Shown here: positions 7,183 through 17,707 of the stretch, piece by piece
Position numbering within the stretch: the first letter of the stretch is position 1
Layout: every line of letters starts with the position of its first letter
Assembly: GCA_026391945.1 (NCBI GenBank)
Contig: JAPLDA010000011.1
Span: forward strand, 1 to 64,000
Direction of reading: 5' to 3'
From: Bacteroidota bacterium
GTDB taxonomy: Bacteria > Bacteroidota > Bacteroidia > AKYH767-A > 2013-40CM-41-45
DNA: 64,000 nt
Position numbers and translations under genes: made by a program
The notes under the pieces: model-generated
Seen by the model: only the letters and a program-made list of their open reading frames with translations
Told to the model about the DNA's origin: nothing
Database searches by the model: none

Positions 7183-9870
7183 TTACTTCGCTATTTGTAT
7201 TTTCTTATGCATCACTTTTTTTCCGGTCACAACTGTTACGGAATAAATTCCGGAAGCGAAATGATCAACAGGAATCTCCGTTTTCATCGCCTTCGGAATG
7301 GATGAATACAGTTTTCTTCCATCGGCGTCATACAATTCAACCAGGTTGATTTCTTCATTCGTTGACTGTACAAAGAACCTGTTGCGTGCCGGGTTCGGAA
7401 ACAATGAGATTCCGCCAGCATCAGGAATGGATTGCATCCCCAGGATAACAACAGAATCAACAATTGAATGAAGAGTGACCTGGGTTCCACCTACATCAAT
7501 CCCTTTGACATTGGCTGGTGTCATAATTAAATGGGAAGATCCTGAAAAATTAACTGAAGTAACAACCGTTAAGGTACCAAGAATTCCCCCGACATTTAAT
7601 GCATCGGTGTGGTCGATACGCGACAAGGCGGCATCAATTCTTCCAATAGAGAACAGGTCTTTTTCAAAAGACTTCATGTCGGAATTGATGGTTCCAAGAA
7701 CGGAAGATGAGTAATTGAAATGAACCTGGGTTGTGTCAACGAGTGTCTGGTCAAATGATATGGAAAATGCAATCCCGTAGAGGCTGCTGATCGGTGTGGA
7801 AGTATTTGCAATATGAATTTCATAATTGATGGTATCACCTGCCGAAACTGTCGTATGGTCAGGCACGAGATAAAAATCGCCAACGGCATTCACCTGGTCC
7901 TGGTTTGCCGGGCGGAATGGATGAGTCTGGCCATAGTTCAAATATATAGCGGTAGTGTCATTCCCGTTTGCTATACCGTCACCGTTTGTATCAGCGTGTT
8001 TATGATTGAGGCCTGATGGGAATGAATTTACCCAGTCTGTTGCTGCTTGTGCAACCCAGTTCGTTGTTGCACCAATGCGTACAGAACCGGTGTCCTGGTT
8101 AGCAAGGTACAGGAAGAGGAAATCATAATTATCTACAGTGAGATCATAATTGCAATCGCCGGGCCACACAGAAGGAATTGGAACAGAAGGTAAGTTGAAA
8201 AAATTAATAGGCACAGTATGATAAGTACCGGGTAAAGTTGCCTGTGACATGTGCATATTGGCATCCTTTACATACCAAAAAGTGGTTGGGAGGCCGGTAG
8301 AAAGCGGATCCTGCAGTTGCTGAAAAACAACAGGAATTGAAAATACAGTTCCAAGGCTGGCGCTGTCAATAACATAATAGGATCCATTTCCATAAGTACA
8401 TAAACCGTCAGCATCTCCTCCGCGGGTCAGGTTAGCAGTATCGGTCCAGAGACCTGTTGTTACATTATATCCGACGGAATGTAAATCAGGCCATTTATTA
8501 TTGTGGCCATCTGAGCTGGTTCCATAAACCAAAGTATCTGAATCAAACCAACTGAAGAACAGTTTATCTCCGGCGGAATTCCTTGATGCAAACGGGCGAC
8601 CATCCTGGTTGTTGATTGGATTAGTAGTCACAAGAGGGTCACCGAATGTTCCTCTTGATGTTACGGGTTTATTTAGTAAATGTGCATTCCATGTCAAACC
8701 ATGGTCATTGGTATAAATGTCAAACATTCCCAGCATACCGTTACCGGTATAGATTGAAAATCCAGTAGAAACAGCAATGCCGGTTAGAACATGTAAATTA
8801 CCATTTGCATCTACAACAACATCCAGGTCGAAAGTGGCTCCATATTTTACTGCCGAGTCGTTGAGCAAGAACGTGTCCAACGCAGTTTGTATATCGAGGT
8901 GTACTGGTCCTAACCAGGTAGCCCCGCCATCAGCCGTTCCATAAATATCAATGTACAAGGTGGAGTCCGGCAGAACAGTATAAGTAGGGTCGTTGTTAGT
9001 GATAAGTGCGATGTAACCGGTTGTGCCGAAATCATCGAAAGCAATATCCATATCCACAGGTTGACCAATATCCGGATTGACCGGGACGTACAGATGATTC
9101 TCTGTAAAATCGTAATCAGAAATCGAAGAATTCCAGGTTCCATGAGTGATGATAATGGAATCGAGGTAGGTGGTGTTTCCATCATTCGAATACATGTGAC
9201 CAACCTTCCAGATATCACCGGTGTACTTCACAGTAAACATGTTTTCGGGCCAGCAGATGTAGGAAAGACTATCGTAATGATAAGCATGAGTTGCGCCGCC
9301 AAGATTGGATACACCATAATACCTGCCAAACCAGTTGGTGGTATTGATACTTGGGCCTTCAGTAACTACATAGCCATCGGTTGCTATTGAGCCTAATCCC
9401 GGGTTGGCAAGAAGGCCGCTTGGGTAACGCCCGCGATGCAGGTTGGATGAATCTCCGTAAACAGGGCCCTGGTTGGTAGACCATGAATTACCGCCATCGG
9501 TAGAAAAATCATACAAAATAAATGCAGTGTTATTCCCATAAGTAGCCGGGTTGTTCCGGTGAATAAATGCCAATGAGTTCAGATCCGGATCATACCACAA
9601 ATTGCTGTGTGCAATACCAAAACAACCATGAGCACTGGCTGCATCTCCTAACTGGATGGTGGTGGATTGCGTGTGGTTTGTTCCATGCACCGCCCTTCTT
9701 TGATTCAACAAAGCTTTCGGCATGGCAGAAGCATGCGACTGAACAGGTTCCTTAAACAAAGACATTTTCGTTGGTGCAGTTAACCTTTGTGAAGGATTGA
9801 TCGTCCTTCTTTGTGCGGTTGCAGAAACAGCAAGTGTTAAAGCAAGCGCAAGGAGTAAATTTTTTTTCAT
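7183..9870 (-). CDS. Large secreted protein: Asp-box repeats, dockerin-like segment, cohesin-like domain, T9SS type A sorting domain
   Basis: Start trimmed to MKKNLLLALALTLAVSATAQ. STDGGNSW, TADGGATW and TNDHGLTW repeats; GDCNYDLTVDNYDF...ADTNGDGIANGNDTTAI; GDTINYEIHIANTS...LTVVTSVNF; C-terminal LFPNPARNRFFVQS...KKVMHKKIQIAK. Confidence 0.85.
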   Translation of the reverse strand: MKKNLLLALALTLAVSATAQRRTINPSQRLTAPTKMSLFKEPVQSHASAMPKALLNQRRAVHGTNHTQSTTIQLGDAASAHGCFGIAHSNLWYDPDLNSLAFIHRNNPATYGNNTAFILYDFSTDGGNSWSTNQGPVYGDSSNLHRGRYPSGLLANPGLGSIATDGYVVTEGPSINTTNWFGRYYGVSNLGGATHAYHYDSLSYICWPENMFTVKYTGDIWKVGHMYSNDGNTTYLDSIIITHGTWNSSISDYDFTENHLYVPVNPDIGQPVDMDIAFDDFGTTGYIALITNNDPTYTVLPDSTLYIDIYGTADGGATWLGPVHLDIQTALDTFLLNDSAVKYGATFDLDVVVDANGNLHVLTGIAVSTGFSIYTGNGMLGMFDIYTNDHGLTWNAHLLNKPVTSRGTFGDPLVTTNPINNQDGRPFASRNSAGDKLFFSWFDSDTLVYGTSSDGHNNKWPDLHSVGYNVTTGLWTDTANLTRGGDADGLCTYGNGSYYVIDSASLGTVFSIPVVFQQLQDPLSTGLPTTFWYVKDANMHMSQATLPGTYHTVPINFFNLPSVPIPSVWPGDCNYDLTVDNYDFLFLYLANQDTGSVRIGATTNWVAQAATDWVNSFPSGLNHKHADTNGDGIANGNDTTAIYLNYGQTHPFRPANQDQVNAVGDFYLVPDHTTVSAGDTINYEIHIANTSTPISSLYGIAFSISFDQTLVDTTQVHFNYSSSVLGTINSDMKSFEKDLFSIGRIDAALSRIDHTDALNVGGILGTLTVVTSVNFSGSSHLIMTPANVKGIDVGGTQVTLHSIVDSVVILGMQSIPDAGGISLFPNPARNRFFVQSTNEEINLVELYDADGRKLYSSIPKAMKTEIPVDHFASGIYSVTVVTGKKVMHKKIQIAK

Positions 9871-9900
9871 GAGAGTTGGGTTTGACCGGTTAAAGGATAT

Positions 9901-9908
9901 CAAAACTA
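9901..9908 (-). promoter_or_regulatory. Bacteroidota -7 element TAGTTTTG upstream of 7183-9870
   Basis: Matches TAnnTTTG about 31 nt upstream of the ATG; no clear TTG at -33. Confidence 0.45.
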
Positions 9909-9947
9909 TCTGAATATAATTTAGCATCCTAACTATTTTTTCGTATT

Positions 9948-9972
9948 TATATACGTTTCTAACACGTATATA
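9948..9972. promoter_or_regulatory. Perfect 9-bp inverted repeat tatatacgt-N7-acgtatata, candidate operator
   Basis: Exact arms 9948-9956 and 9964-9972, upstream of the 7183-9870 promoter region. Confidence 0.5.
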
Positions 9973-10127
9973 TCAATCCAAAGACATGAAGTCGTTGATT
10001 TTTTTCATCATCGGATGAGTAATACCGTATCGGCATAATACCTCCGCCAAGGCGGATTGGATTATCTTATATTGAGCAATGGTATAACCAGTTTTCTGTT
10101 ACTCAGGAAAAATCGAATGGAGAATAA

Positions 10128-10158
10128 AACAAAAACGAAGGAGTAAAAATCCTTCGTA
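10128..10158 (-). terminator. Rho-independent-like terminator downstream of the TonB remnant
   Basis: acgaagga-loop-tccttcgt stem; minus-strand read-out continues into ...cgtttttgtttt. Confidence 0.65.
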
Positions 10159-10203
10159 ACAACATGGTTAAATAAAGTAGAATTGATCAGGCGGTTGACG
10201 ACT

Positions 10204-10470
10204 TTACTGAACAAGAAAAACAAAAGTCATCGTTCCTTTTTGGATATCGGCGCCATCAGGATTCTGGCTGAACTTTGCTTTCATCGCCGCTTCTTTTGCT
10301 TTGCCGAAAAGGTAAGCGCTGGTCGTGGTGGAACCTCTTGCACGGTAATACTAACCACCACTTTTCCGGTTTCCTGTGATTGATCATTCACGGTAGATTT
10401 TCTCACCAACCTTCTTCCTGCAATATCGAAGCTGATTCCTCCATTACCCGAATCTTTGTGGGGACATGTT
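10204..10470 (-). pseudogene. TonB C-terminal-domain protein remnant with internal deletion/frameshift
   Basis: Minus strand: ...KDSGNGGISFDIAGRRLVRKSTVNDQSQETGKVVVSITV in one frame, then ARGSTTTSAYLFGKAKEAAMKAKFSQNPDGADIQKGTMTFVFLVQ* in another; the intervening ~12 residues typical of the family are missing. Confidence 0.75.
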
Positions 10471-10660
10471 CCATCTCTTTCCCTTAGGGCGCGTTCCTGC
10501 TCTGTTTTTTTTCCATAGTTTTTTCCAAACGGATCACCATTTTTCTTCCCGGGTCGCCGGCTCCTGCATCAGGATCTTTTTGGGAAATTCACATAGTAAT
10601 TCCAATAACATTTGCATAACCGCTTATCTTTGCTTCCCATTTTTTAAAAACGCCAGAGGT

Positions 10661-12274
10661 TTGAATACACATGATTTCTTAGAATCGCCGGAGTATAAAA
10701 ACGGAAAGCAGCTCTACGCTTACCAGCATGGTGCTATTGATGAAATCCTCAAACGGCTTGAAGGACATCCTGCACGCTATAATCTCCTGTACCAGTTGCC
10801 GACCGGCGGCGGCAAGACCGTTATCTTTTCTGAAATAGCACGACGATACATTCTCGAAACGGGTAAGAAAGTTTTAATCCTGACGCATCGTGTTGAGTTG
10901 TGCGGACAAACTTCCCAGATGCTGAATGAATTCGGCGTAAAGAACAAAGTGATCAACAGCGCCGTCAAAGAGTTGCCTGTTCCCAATGAATACATGTGTT
11001 TTGTGGCCATGGTGGAAACACTGAACAACCGTATCCGCGATAAAATTCTGAACCTCGATAACATCGGGCTGATGATTGTCGACGAAGCTCATTATAATTC
11101 ATTCGGGAAACTGTTCAGGTTTTATGAAAAGGGTGTGCTCCTTGGTGTTACAGCAACACCGTTGAGTTCAAACATCAACATCAGGATGAGGGATCACTAT
11201 GATGAATTGATTGTCGGTGAGTCCATCGCTTCGCTGATTGAAACCGGTTTCCTGGCACGCGCAATCACCTATCATTACCAGGTCGGGCTTACGTCATTAA
11301 AAGTCGGGACGGCCGGCGATTATACAGTCAGTTCTTCAGAGCGGCTCTATAACAACCACGCCATGCTGGATAAATTGTTAGGTGCGTATAAAGAAAAATG
11401 CACGGAAAAAAAAACGCTGATCTTTAACAATGGCATTGCTACTTCACTTTATGTATATGCTACCTTCCGGGAAGCAGGTTACGATATCAGGCATCTCGAT
11501 CATACTCATTCTGCTGCCGAGAGAAAAGAAATCCTTCAATGGTTCCGTGAGAAACCCGATGCCATTCTTTCTTCGGTAAGCATCCTCACCACGGGTTTTG
11601 ATGAGCCTTCGGTGGAGTGTATCATCTTGAACCGCGCAACGAAATCGCTCACGCTGTATTTTCAAATGATCGGTAGAGGTTCCCGCGTGCTGCCTGGCAA
11701 AAAAGAATTTTCGGTGATTGACCTCGGCAACAACCTGAATCGGTTCGGGCTTTGGGATGCACCGGTCGACTGGGCCGATATTTTCAAATCACCGGAAAGT
11801 TATCTCGAAAGAATCCAGAGTGACGAAGAAATTGAAAGCAGCTTTAAATATGTGATGCCGGATGAATTGCGTGAACGGTTCCGTAATTCTTCCTGTATTG
11901 ATTTTGATGTCAGGGAAGAACACAAACTGGCCATGAGTAAAGGACAGCGTCCGAAGACGGTGATCGAACATTCCATTGAACAACACATCAGGATATGCAA
12001 AGAAAACAGTTCAGGAATCGAGGAAGCGTTGATACTTGCTGACCTGTTGAAAGAAGAAATCGAATTCAGGATAAGGATGTACTCGCGCTGTTTGAGCAAA
12101 ACTTCCGAGAGTTATTTAAAATGGCTGCAGGATGATTACAAACTCAGGCTGAAAGTGGCGCTCATCAGGAATCATCACCAGGTTCCAGGCCATGATGTGG
12201 TTCCTGCTGAAAATTCAGAAACGAAATTGCCGGCGGCAGAAGAAGACATGAATGAAGGGCAGGAAGATCGTTAG
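10661..12274 (+). CDS. DEAD/DEAH-box helicase (SSL2-like SF2); likely TTG start at 10661 instead of the track's 10466
   Basis: LPTGGGKTVIFSEIA (Walker A), MIVDEAHYNSF (Walker B, DEAH), QMIGRGSR (motif VI); agagg precedes the TTG. Confidence 0.85.
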   Translation: MNTHDFLESPEYKNGKQLYAYQHGAIDEILKRLEGHPARYNLLYQLPTGGGKTVIFSEIARRYILETGKKVLILTHRVELCGQTSQMLNEFGVKNKVINSAVKELPVPNEYMCFVAMVETLNNRIRDKILNLDNIGLMIVDEAHYNSFGKLFRFYEKGVLLGVTATPLSSNINIRMRDHYDELIVGESIASLIETGFLARAITYHYQVGLTSLKVGTAGDYTVSSSERLYNNHAMLDKLLGAYKEKCTEKKTLIFNNGIATSLYVYATFREAGYDIRHLDHTHSAAERKEILQWFREKPDAILSSVSILTTGFDEPSVECIILNRATKSLTLYFQMIGRGSRVLPGKKEFSVIDLGNNLNRFGLWDAPVDWADIFKSPESYLERIQSDEEIESSFKYVMPDELRERFRNSSCIDFDVREEHKLAMSKGQRPKTVIEHSIEQHIRICKENSSGIEEALILADLLKEEIEFRIRMYSRCLSKTSESYLKWLQDDYKLRLKVALIRNHHQVPGHDVVPAENSETKLPAAEEDMNEGQEDR

Positions 12275-12783
12275 CTTACTTTTTTCATCTGGCAGTAAAA
12301 AAAATCATCGTCTTTTCCGTCACCATCAAAGTCGAGCTTTGATCTGAGTTCAGCAGATCCGGCAGTCAGGTCAACCCGGTAATTCATCTGCTGGTCATTG
12401 GGAAAAAGCTGGTGAATCTTTAACTGGTTTTTCGCGGCCGACCATTTTCCGGCGGTGACTTTGATCACTTTGCCTTCAGCGTTTGTATAAGCAGAAATAT
12501 AGGTTTTATTCGGATTGAAGATCGTCTGGATCGGTTGCATTTTCATTCTCTCAACCCATTCATCGCTTCTTACTTCGAGGATCACCGACATATCACTGTT
12601 GTGAATGGTGTCGATGCCGACGACCAGGGCATCGGTTCTCCACATGCCTACCAGGGAACTTTGTAAATCGTTATCGGCCTGGATGGCATCCTGGCTGGCA
12701 GGAGGAACGGGTGCTTTGCTGCAACTCAAAAGGAAGAGCAACATGATCGTCAAAGGGAAGATGTATTTTCTGAGAGGTGTCAT
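12271..12783 (-). CDS. Hypothetical lipoprotein
   Basis: Lipobox LFLLSCSKA; soluble remainder. Confidence 0.65.
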   Translation of the reverse strand: MTPLRKYIFPLTIMLLFLLSCSKAPVPPASQDAIQADNDLQSSLVGMWRTDALVVGIDTIHNSDMSVILEVRSDEWVERMKMQPIQTIFNPNKTYISAYTNAEGKVIKVTAGKWSAAKNQLKIHQLFPNDQQMNYRVDLTAGSAELRSKLDFDGDGKDDDFFYCQMKKVS

Positions 12784-12854
12784 TGTAGATCAAACATACC
12801 TAACGGAACAACACAAAAAAAATTTTATCGGTTAAATGCAGGAAGATATGAGTA

Positions 12855-13286
12855 TCAGTTGTTACGCGCTCCTTCCAGCATCCAGGTAACAATGGTGTCG
12901 ATCCGGCCGGGCTTAAAAGCCGGTGCGTTCAGCGGCATCAACGGATAACCGTTTCCTTTGAGATGCCTGATGAGGTTGCTGTTGTTGGGATTGATCGTGT
13001 CGACATACGGAGCATGAATGCCATGAGGATTCGCATGCCATAAATTATTCCAGGAAACTTCGGCGCGCAAATCGAGGTATGGATGATACAGATTGTGGCA
13101 AATGATGCAGTTCTCATCGAAGAGCGGTTGTATGTCCTGCTGGTAATGGATTTTGAATGGATCATCCGGAGCCGGTTGAGAAGCCGGCTTCACAATCATG
13201 GGGCCTTTGTCTTTTTCACACGAAGAGATAATCAGCATAAAAAACAAAGCCACCATACCCGGGCGAATCAAAAGGTTCTTCAACAT
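12855..13286 (-). CDS. Monoheme c-type cytochrome-like lipoprotein
   Basis: Lipobox MLIISSCEK; heme motif CIICH. Confidence 0.75.
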   Translation of the reverse strand: MLKNLLIRPGMVALFFMLIISSCEKDKGPMIVKPASQPAPDDPFKIHYQQDIQPLFDENCIICHNLYHPYLDLRAEVSWNNLWHANPHGIHAPYVDTINPNNSNLIRHLKGNGYPLMPLNAPAFKPGRIDTIVTWMLEGARNN

Positions 13287-13289
13287 TTC

Positions 13290-14210
13290 TTATGATTTTG
13301 TTTTCGGTTTTTTCCAGTAGGTCCGTTTGATGTTGAAGCCGAGCAGGAATTTCTTCTTCGTGTAATCGGAAACCACGTTTGTATACAGTTGTTGTTCGAG
13401 GATTTCCTGCGATGAGCTTACGACGATCTGGAACACATGGCTCACCGTACCGAATTCCATGGCGATGGAGAGTGGATACAGTTTGTCTTCAGGTTGGTTG
13501 TTAAAACGGTATGCATATTCAAAGAGGAAAGAAGAATTCATCCCTGTTTTGATCGCTCCTCCGACCGGAAGAACAATCGTATGATTTTTAGTTCCGGCAC
13601 TTGCCAGGTTTTTATAAATCAATGCCGGTGAAACCTCGAATGAAAACCAGTCGCAGAATTTCCTCGAGATGATGACCTGCGAATTGTAGCTGAGCCGGTG
13701 ATTGAATTTGTAACGGAACGGAGTTACACCGTTATCAAAATAAGCATTCCTTGGTACAGGAAGGAAATCATCCGTATTCACGGCGGCGTCCAGGTACACG
13801 GAAACGGATACCGGGACGTTTGGATCAGTTGACTGGGTGAGTAATAACTGTTTCAGTTCTGCATCATACATTTTTCCGTTCTTCGTTCTTCCGGCTCCCA
13901 CCTGAAGGTTTTTCATCACCGAAAAATCAAACCCAAAACGGATGTTTGCAAAAAGATCCAGTCCGAGAAAATTCTTGATCGCATCTTTATTCAATTCCAT
14001 TTCACCAAAACGATGACGAATGCTGAATTCAAAACTGTGGGCGGGCTGGACAACTGTTGTCTGTGCGTTGATCAGCGTGGAACTCCGGAATGCATTGGTG
14101 ATGTTTTCATTATCATCCAGGCCTAAATCCTGTGCAGTTGATTTTTGAATACCCGGAAAAACAAGCAGGTAAACAGTGCACATGATCAGGTACCGGAAAA
14201 ATGATTTCAT
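13290..14210 (-). CDS. DUF5777-like beta-barrel protein
   Basis: Signal peptide MKSFFRYLIMCTVYLLVFPGIQKSTAQ; FEFSIRHRFGEM...alternating beta pattern. Confidence 0.7.
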   Translation of the reverse strand: MKSFFRYLIMCTVYLLVFPGIQKSTAQDLGLDDNENITNAFRSSTLINAQTTVVQPAHSFEFSIRHRFGEMELNKDAIKNFLGLDLFANIRFGFDFSVMKNLQVGAGRTKNGKMYDAELKQLLLTQSTDPNVPVSVSVYLDAAVNTDDFLPVPRNAYFDNGVTPFRYKFNHRLSYNSQVIISRKFCDWFSFEVSPALIYKNLASAGTKNHTIVLPVGGAIKTGMNSSFLFEYAYRFNNQPEDKLYPLSIAMEFGTVSHVFQIVVSSSQEILEQQLYTNVVSDYTKKKFLLGFNIKRTYWKKPKTKS

Positions 14211-14223
14211 GGTTACTTCTGAA

Positions 14224-14664
14224 TTAATAGGTGGAATTTTTCGGTAAGTTTTTTTTTCCAAGCTCACGGATGTAATTCACCAGCATCCATCGCTGCCTGG
14301 ATGAAAGCGCTTTTGCATACGGTTGCATATTTCCTTTCCCGATGCTGATTTTCCAGAAGATGGAACCATCACTTTGCTTTTGAATCTGCACGCTCGTATG
14401 GTCCGCTGGTTTGGGATTCAATGTCGCTGCTGCAGGTCCGTCTCCTTTGCCGCTTAATCCATGGCAGGGCCAGCAGGCATTTTCGTATATTTTTTTTGCC
14501 TCCTTTAACGTGAGTTCAGTTGCCGGCACACGATTCCTGAGCGTATCGGCATACGATGGAGCAATCCATATTTCATTCTGATGAACAGGTTGTGCGCTTA
14601 TGATCGTCCACCCTGCCTCGGATAGCAGAAGACAAAAAAAATATCTGAAGAATGATTTTGTCAT
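14224..14664 (-). CDS. c-type cytochrome (monoheme)
   Basis: YENACWPCHGLSGKGDGPAAATLNPKPADHT; CxxCH. Confidence 0.9.
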   Translation of the reverse strand: MTKSFFRYFFCLLLSEAGWTIISAQPVHQNEIWIAPSYADTLRNRVPATELTLKEAKKIYENACWPCHGLSGKGDGPAAATLNPKPADHTSVQIQKQSDGSIFWKISIGKGNMQPYAKALSSRQRWMLVNYIRELGKKNLPKNSTY

Positions 14665-14960
14665 CTTCCTCGTTGATGAAGGAACAAAGATGTCATCAAT
14701 AATAATATGACACCATTAAATATGTCAGTTAACCATACCTTATTGAATGACTGAAATCATACGCATGGTTGCGATTTCGTAGGAAGCAATGTAACGGATG
14801 CCTATGGAAGCCCTTTGATACCGTGCAATACGTGGTGTCCGGTTCCTTGATCACTCACCTGTGGGAACTCACTTTTTTTTGTTGAAAAAAATTGTGTGTG
14901 ATGATCCGTGCTTTTTCAAAACTGAACATTACCTTCGCCTGCGTATTTAACCAGGAAAAA

Positions 14961-15644
14961 ATGATTACATCTCTGAAAATGTTTTACACTTCGGTTGGCC
15001 GTAAACTGATCATGGCGCTTACCGGTTTATTTTTATGTGTGTTTCTCCTTGAACATCTCTATGGGAATTTACAATTGTATAAAATAGACGGTGGGAAAGC
15101 GTTTAATGAATACACCGAATTCATGACAGGCAATATGTTCATCCGTGCCGTTGAGTTTATTCTTTTCGCGGGCATCCTCGTTCATGCCCTGGATGGTCTC
15201 ATGCTGACCCTTGCAAACAGGAAAGCGCGCCCGGTACGTTATGCCGTAAGCCGCCAGTCGCAAAACAGCACCTGGTTTTCACGCAACATGGGACTCACCG
15301 GGAGCATTCTCTTTGTTTTCTTCGTGATCCACCTGCGCGAATTTTTCTTTGCTCACCGTTTCGGCGGAGCAACAGAATCGATGGCAGCCAGTGTGGCGAA
15401 TGCATTTACCACTGCCTGGTATGCTTCGCTTTACATTGTTGCCATGATCATACTCGGCTTTCACCTGAACCATGGTTTCCAGAGTGCTTTCCAGACACTG
15501 GGGTTGAGCAATCACAAATACATTAAAACATGGAAGTGTGCCGGGACAGTTTTCGCGCTGATCATGATGATTGGTTTCGCCTCAGTTCCGGTGATGTTAT
15601 ATTTCGACTTTATGGGAATGTCTTCTAACATACTTGGAAAATAA
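14961..15644 (+). CDS. sdhC: Succinate dehydrogenase/fumarate reductase cytochrome b subunit
   Basis: MFYTSVGRKLIMALTGLFLCVFLLEHLYGNL; precedes sdhA and sdhB. Confidence 0.92.
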   Translation: MITSLKMFYTSVGRKLIMALTGLFLCVFLLEHLYGNLQLYKIDGGKAFNEYTEFMTGNMFIRAVEFILFAGILVHALDGLMLTLANRKARPVRYAVSRQSQNSTWFSRNMGLTGSILFVFFVIHLREFFFAHRFGGATESMAASVANAFTTAWYASLYIVAMIILGFHLNHGFQSAFQTLGLSNHKYIKTWKCAGTVFALIMMIGFASVPVMLYFDFMGMSSNILGK

Positions 15645-15707
15645 ATTTCATGGATGGAGTGTACGTCGCAATTTCTGCGGCAGCACCCTTACAAGAATAA
15701 AAAAAAT

Positions 15708-17627
15708 ATGAGCAAACTAAATTCACGAATTCCGGATGGTCCTCTTGAAGCCAAGTGGACGAAATACAAATCAACAGTCAGGCTGGTAAACCCCGCCAAC
15801 AAAAGAAGAATCGAAGTGATCGTTGTCGGCTCCGGATTGGCAGGCGCTTCCGCGGCAGCATCACTGGCTGAACTTGGATATTCCGTCAAATGTTTTTGTT
15901 TCCAGGATTCACCGCGACGAGCCCATTCCATCGCTGCACAGGGAGGAATCAATGCCGCAAAAAATTATTCGAACGATGGCGACAGCGTGTTTCGCCTCTT
16001 TTATGATACAGTCAAAGGCGGTGATTACCGCGCACGTGAAGCCAATGTGTACCGCCTTGCTGAAGTGAGCAACGCCATCATCGACCAGTGCGTGGCGCAG
16101 GGAGTTCCGTTCGCCCGCGAGTACGGTGGCTTGCTGGATAACCGGTCATTCGGCGGTGTGCAGGTGTCCAGAACGTTTTATGCGCGCGGTCAAACAGGCC
16201 AGCAGTTGCTGCTCGGTGCGTATTCATCTTTGTCACGTCAGATTGCAAAAGGAAATTGCCAGATGTACAACCGCCATGAAATGCTGGAACTGGTAACCAT
16301 CGATGGCAAAGCGCGTGGAATCATCTCACGCGACCTGGTGAGCGGTGAAATACAACGACATTCGGCGCATGCTGTGATTCTCGCAACCGGCGGTTACGGC
16401 AACGTGTTTTTTCTTTCCACAAATGCCATGGGAAGCAATGCCACAGCAATTTGGAAAGCCTATAAGAAAGGAGCTTTTTTTGGTAACCCATGCTTCACGC
16501 AAATTCATCCGACCTGCATTCCGGTTTCCGGAGACTATCAATCGAAACTCACGTTGATGAGTGAGAGCCTGAGAAACGACGGTCGTGTGTGGGTTCCGAA
16601 AGCAGTAGGTGATAAACGCAAACCCGAAGATATTCCTGAAGAGGAAAGAGATTATTACCTCGAACGCAGGTATCCTTCTTTCGGCAACCTGGTTCCCCGG
16701 GATGTCGCATCCAGGGCGGCTAAACAGGTTTGTGATGAAGGAAAAGGTGTCGGCCCGTCAGGGCTTGCAGTTTTTCTTGAGTTCAAAGATTCCATCAAAC
16801 GCCTGGGATTGGATGTGATCAAAGAACGATACGGAAATCTTTTTGAGATGTATGAAAAAATCACCGGTGAAGATCCGTATCACACGCCAATGCGCATTTA
16901 CCCGGCCGTGCATTATACGATGGGTGGCTTGTGGGTTGATTACAACCTGATGACCACTGTTCCCGGTTTGTATGCTCTCGGTGAATGTAACTTCAGTGAC
17001 CACGGTGCCAACAGGCTTGGTGCTTCCGCACTGATGCAGGGACTTGCCGATGGTTACTTCGTGATTCCTTATACCATTGGCGACTTCCTCGCTGATGAAA
17101 TCCGGAATCCTGTTCCGCCAACGACGCATGCAGAATTTGATAAGGCGGAAAAGGAAGTGAAGGATAAAATCGACAGGCTCATGAACATCAAAGGAAAACA
17201 AACCGTTGATGACCTGCATAAAAAACTCGGCAAAGTGATGTGGGAATATTGCGGCATGGGCAGAAACGAACCGGGATTGCTGAAAGCACGTACACTGATA
17301 AAAGAAATTAAAGAGGAGTTCTGGAAAGACATCCGCATCCCGGGAAGTAAAGATGAATTCAATACCGAGCTGGAAAAAGCAGGTCGTGTGGCTGACTTCA
17401 TCGAACTCGGTGCCTTGATGGTGGAAGATGCTTTGCTTCGGAAAGAATCCTGCGGCGGACATTTCCGTGAAGAATCACAAACGGAAGAAGGCGAGGCCAA
17501 GCGCGACGATGTCAATTTCAGTTTCGTGGCGGCCTGGGAATATGCGGGCGACAACAGTGCTCCTGTTCTGAATAAGGAAGAACTGAAATTCGATGTCGTT
17601 CACCCGACACAAAGAAGTTATAAATAA
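15708..17627 (+). CDS. sdhA: Succinate dehydrogenase/fumarate reductase flavoprotein subunit
   Basis: [56 protein letters not shown]. Confidence 0.96.
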   Translation: MSKLNSRIPDGPLEAKWTKYKSTVRLVNPANKRRIEVIVVGSGLAGASAAASLAELGYSVKCFCFQDSPRRAHSIAAQGGINAAKNYSNDGDSVFRLFYDTVKGGDYRAREANVYRLAEVSNAIIDQCVAQGVPFAREYGGLLDNRSFGGVQVSRTFYARGQTGQQLLLGAYSSLSRQIAKGNCQMYNRHEMLELVTIDGKARGIISRDLVSGEIQRHSAHAVILATGGYGNVFFLSTNAMGSNATAIWKAYKKGAFFGNPCFTQIHPTCIPVSGDYQSKLTLMSESLRNDGRVWVPKAVGDKRKPEDIPEEERDYYLERRYPSFGNLVPRDVASRAAKQVCDEGKGVGPSGLAVFLEFKDSIKRLGLDVIKERYGNLFEMYEKITGEDPYHTPMRIYPAVHYTMGGLWVDYNLMTTVPGLYALGECNFSDHGANRLGASALMQGLADGYFVIPYTIGDFLADEIRNPVPPTTHAEFDKAEKEVKDKIDRLMNIKGKQTVDDLHKKLGKVMWEYCGMGRNEPGLLKARTLIKEIKEEFWKDIRIPGSKDEFNTELEKAGRVADFIELGALMVEDALLRKESCGGHFREESQTEEGEAKRDDVNFSFVAAWEYAGDNSAPVLNKEELKFDVVHPTQRSYK

Positions 17628-17707
17628 TGAATGTGAAGATGGGTTCATTGGCAATACGCTGATGAAATCTATGTCGATCGTCAAACTATAATCATCAAAT
17701 TAAAATC

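Noticed and set aside
16758-17462. 234-aa antisense ORF inside sdhA
   Set aside because: Mirror of strongly coding sdhA codons; no recognisable domain.
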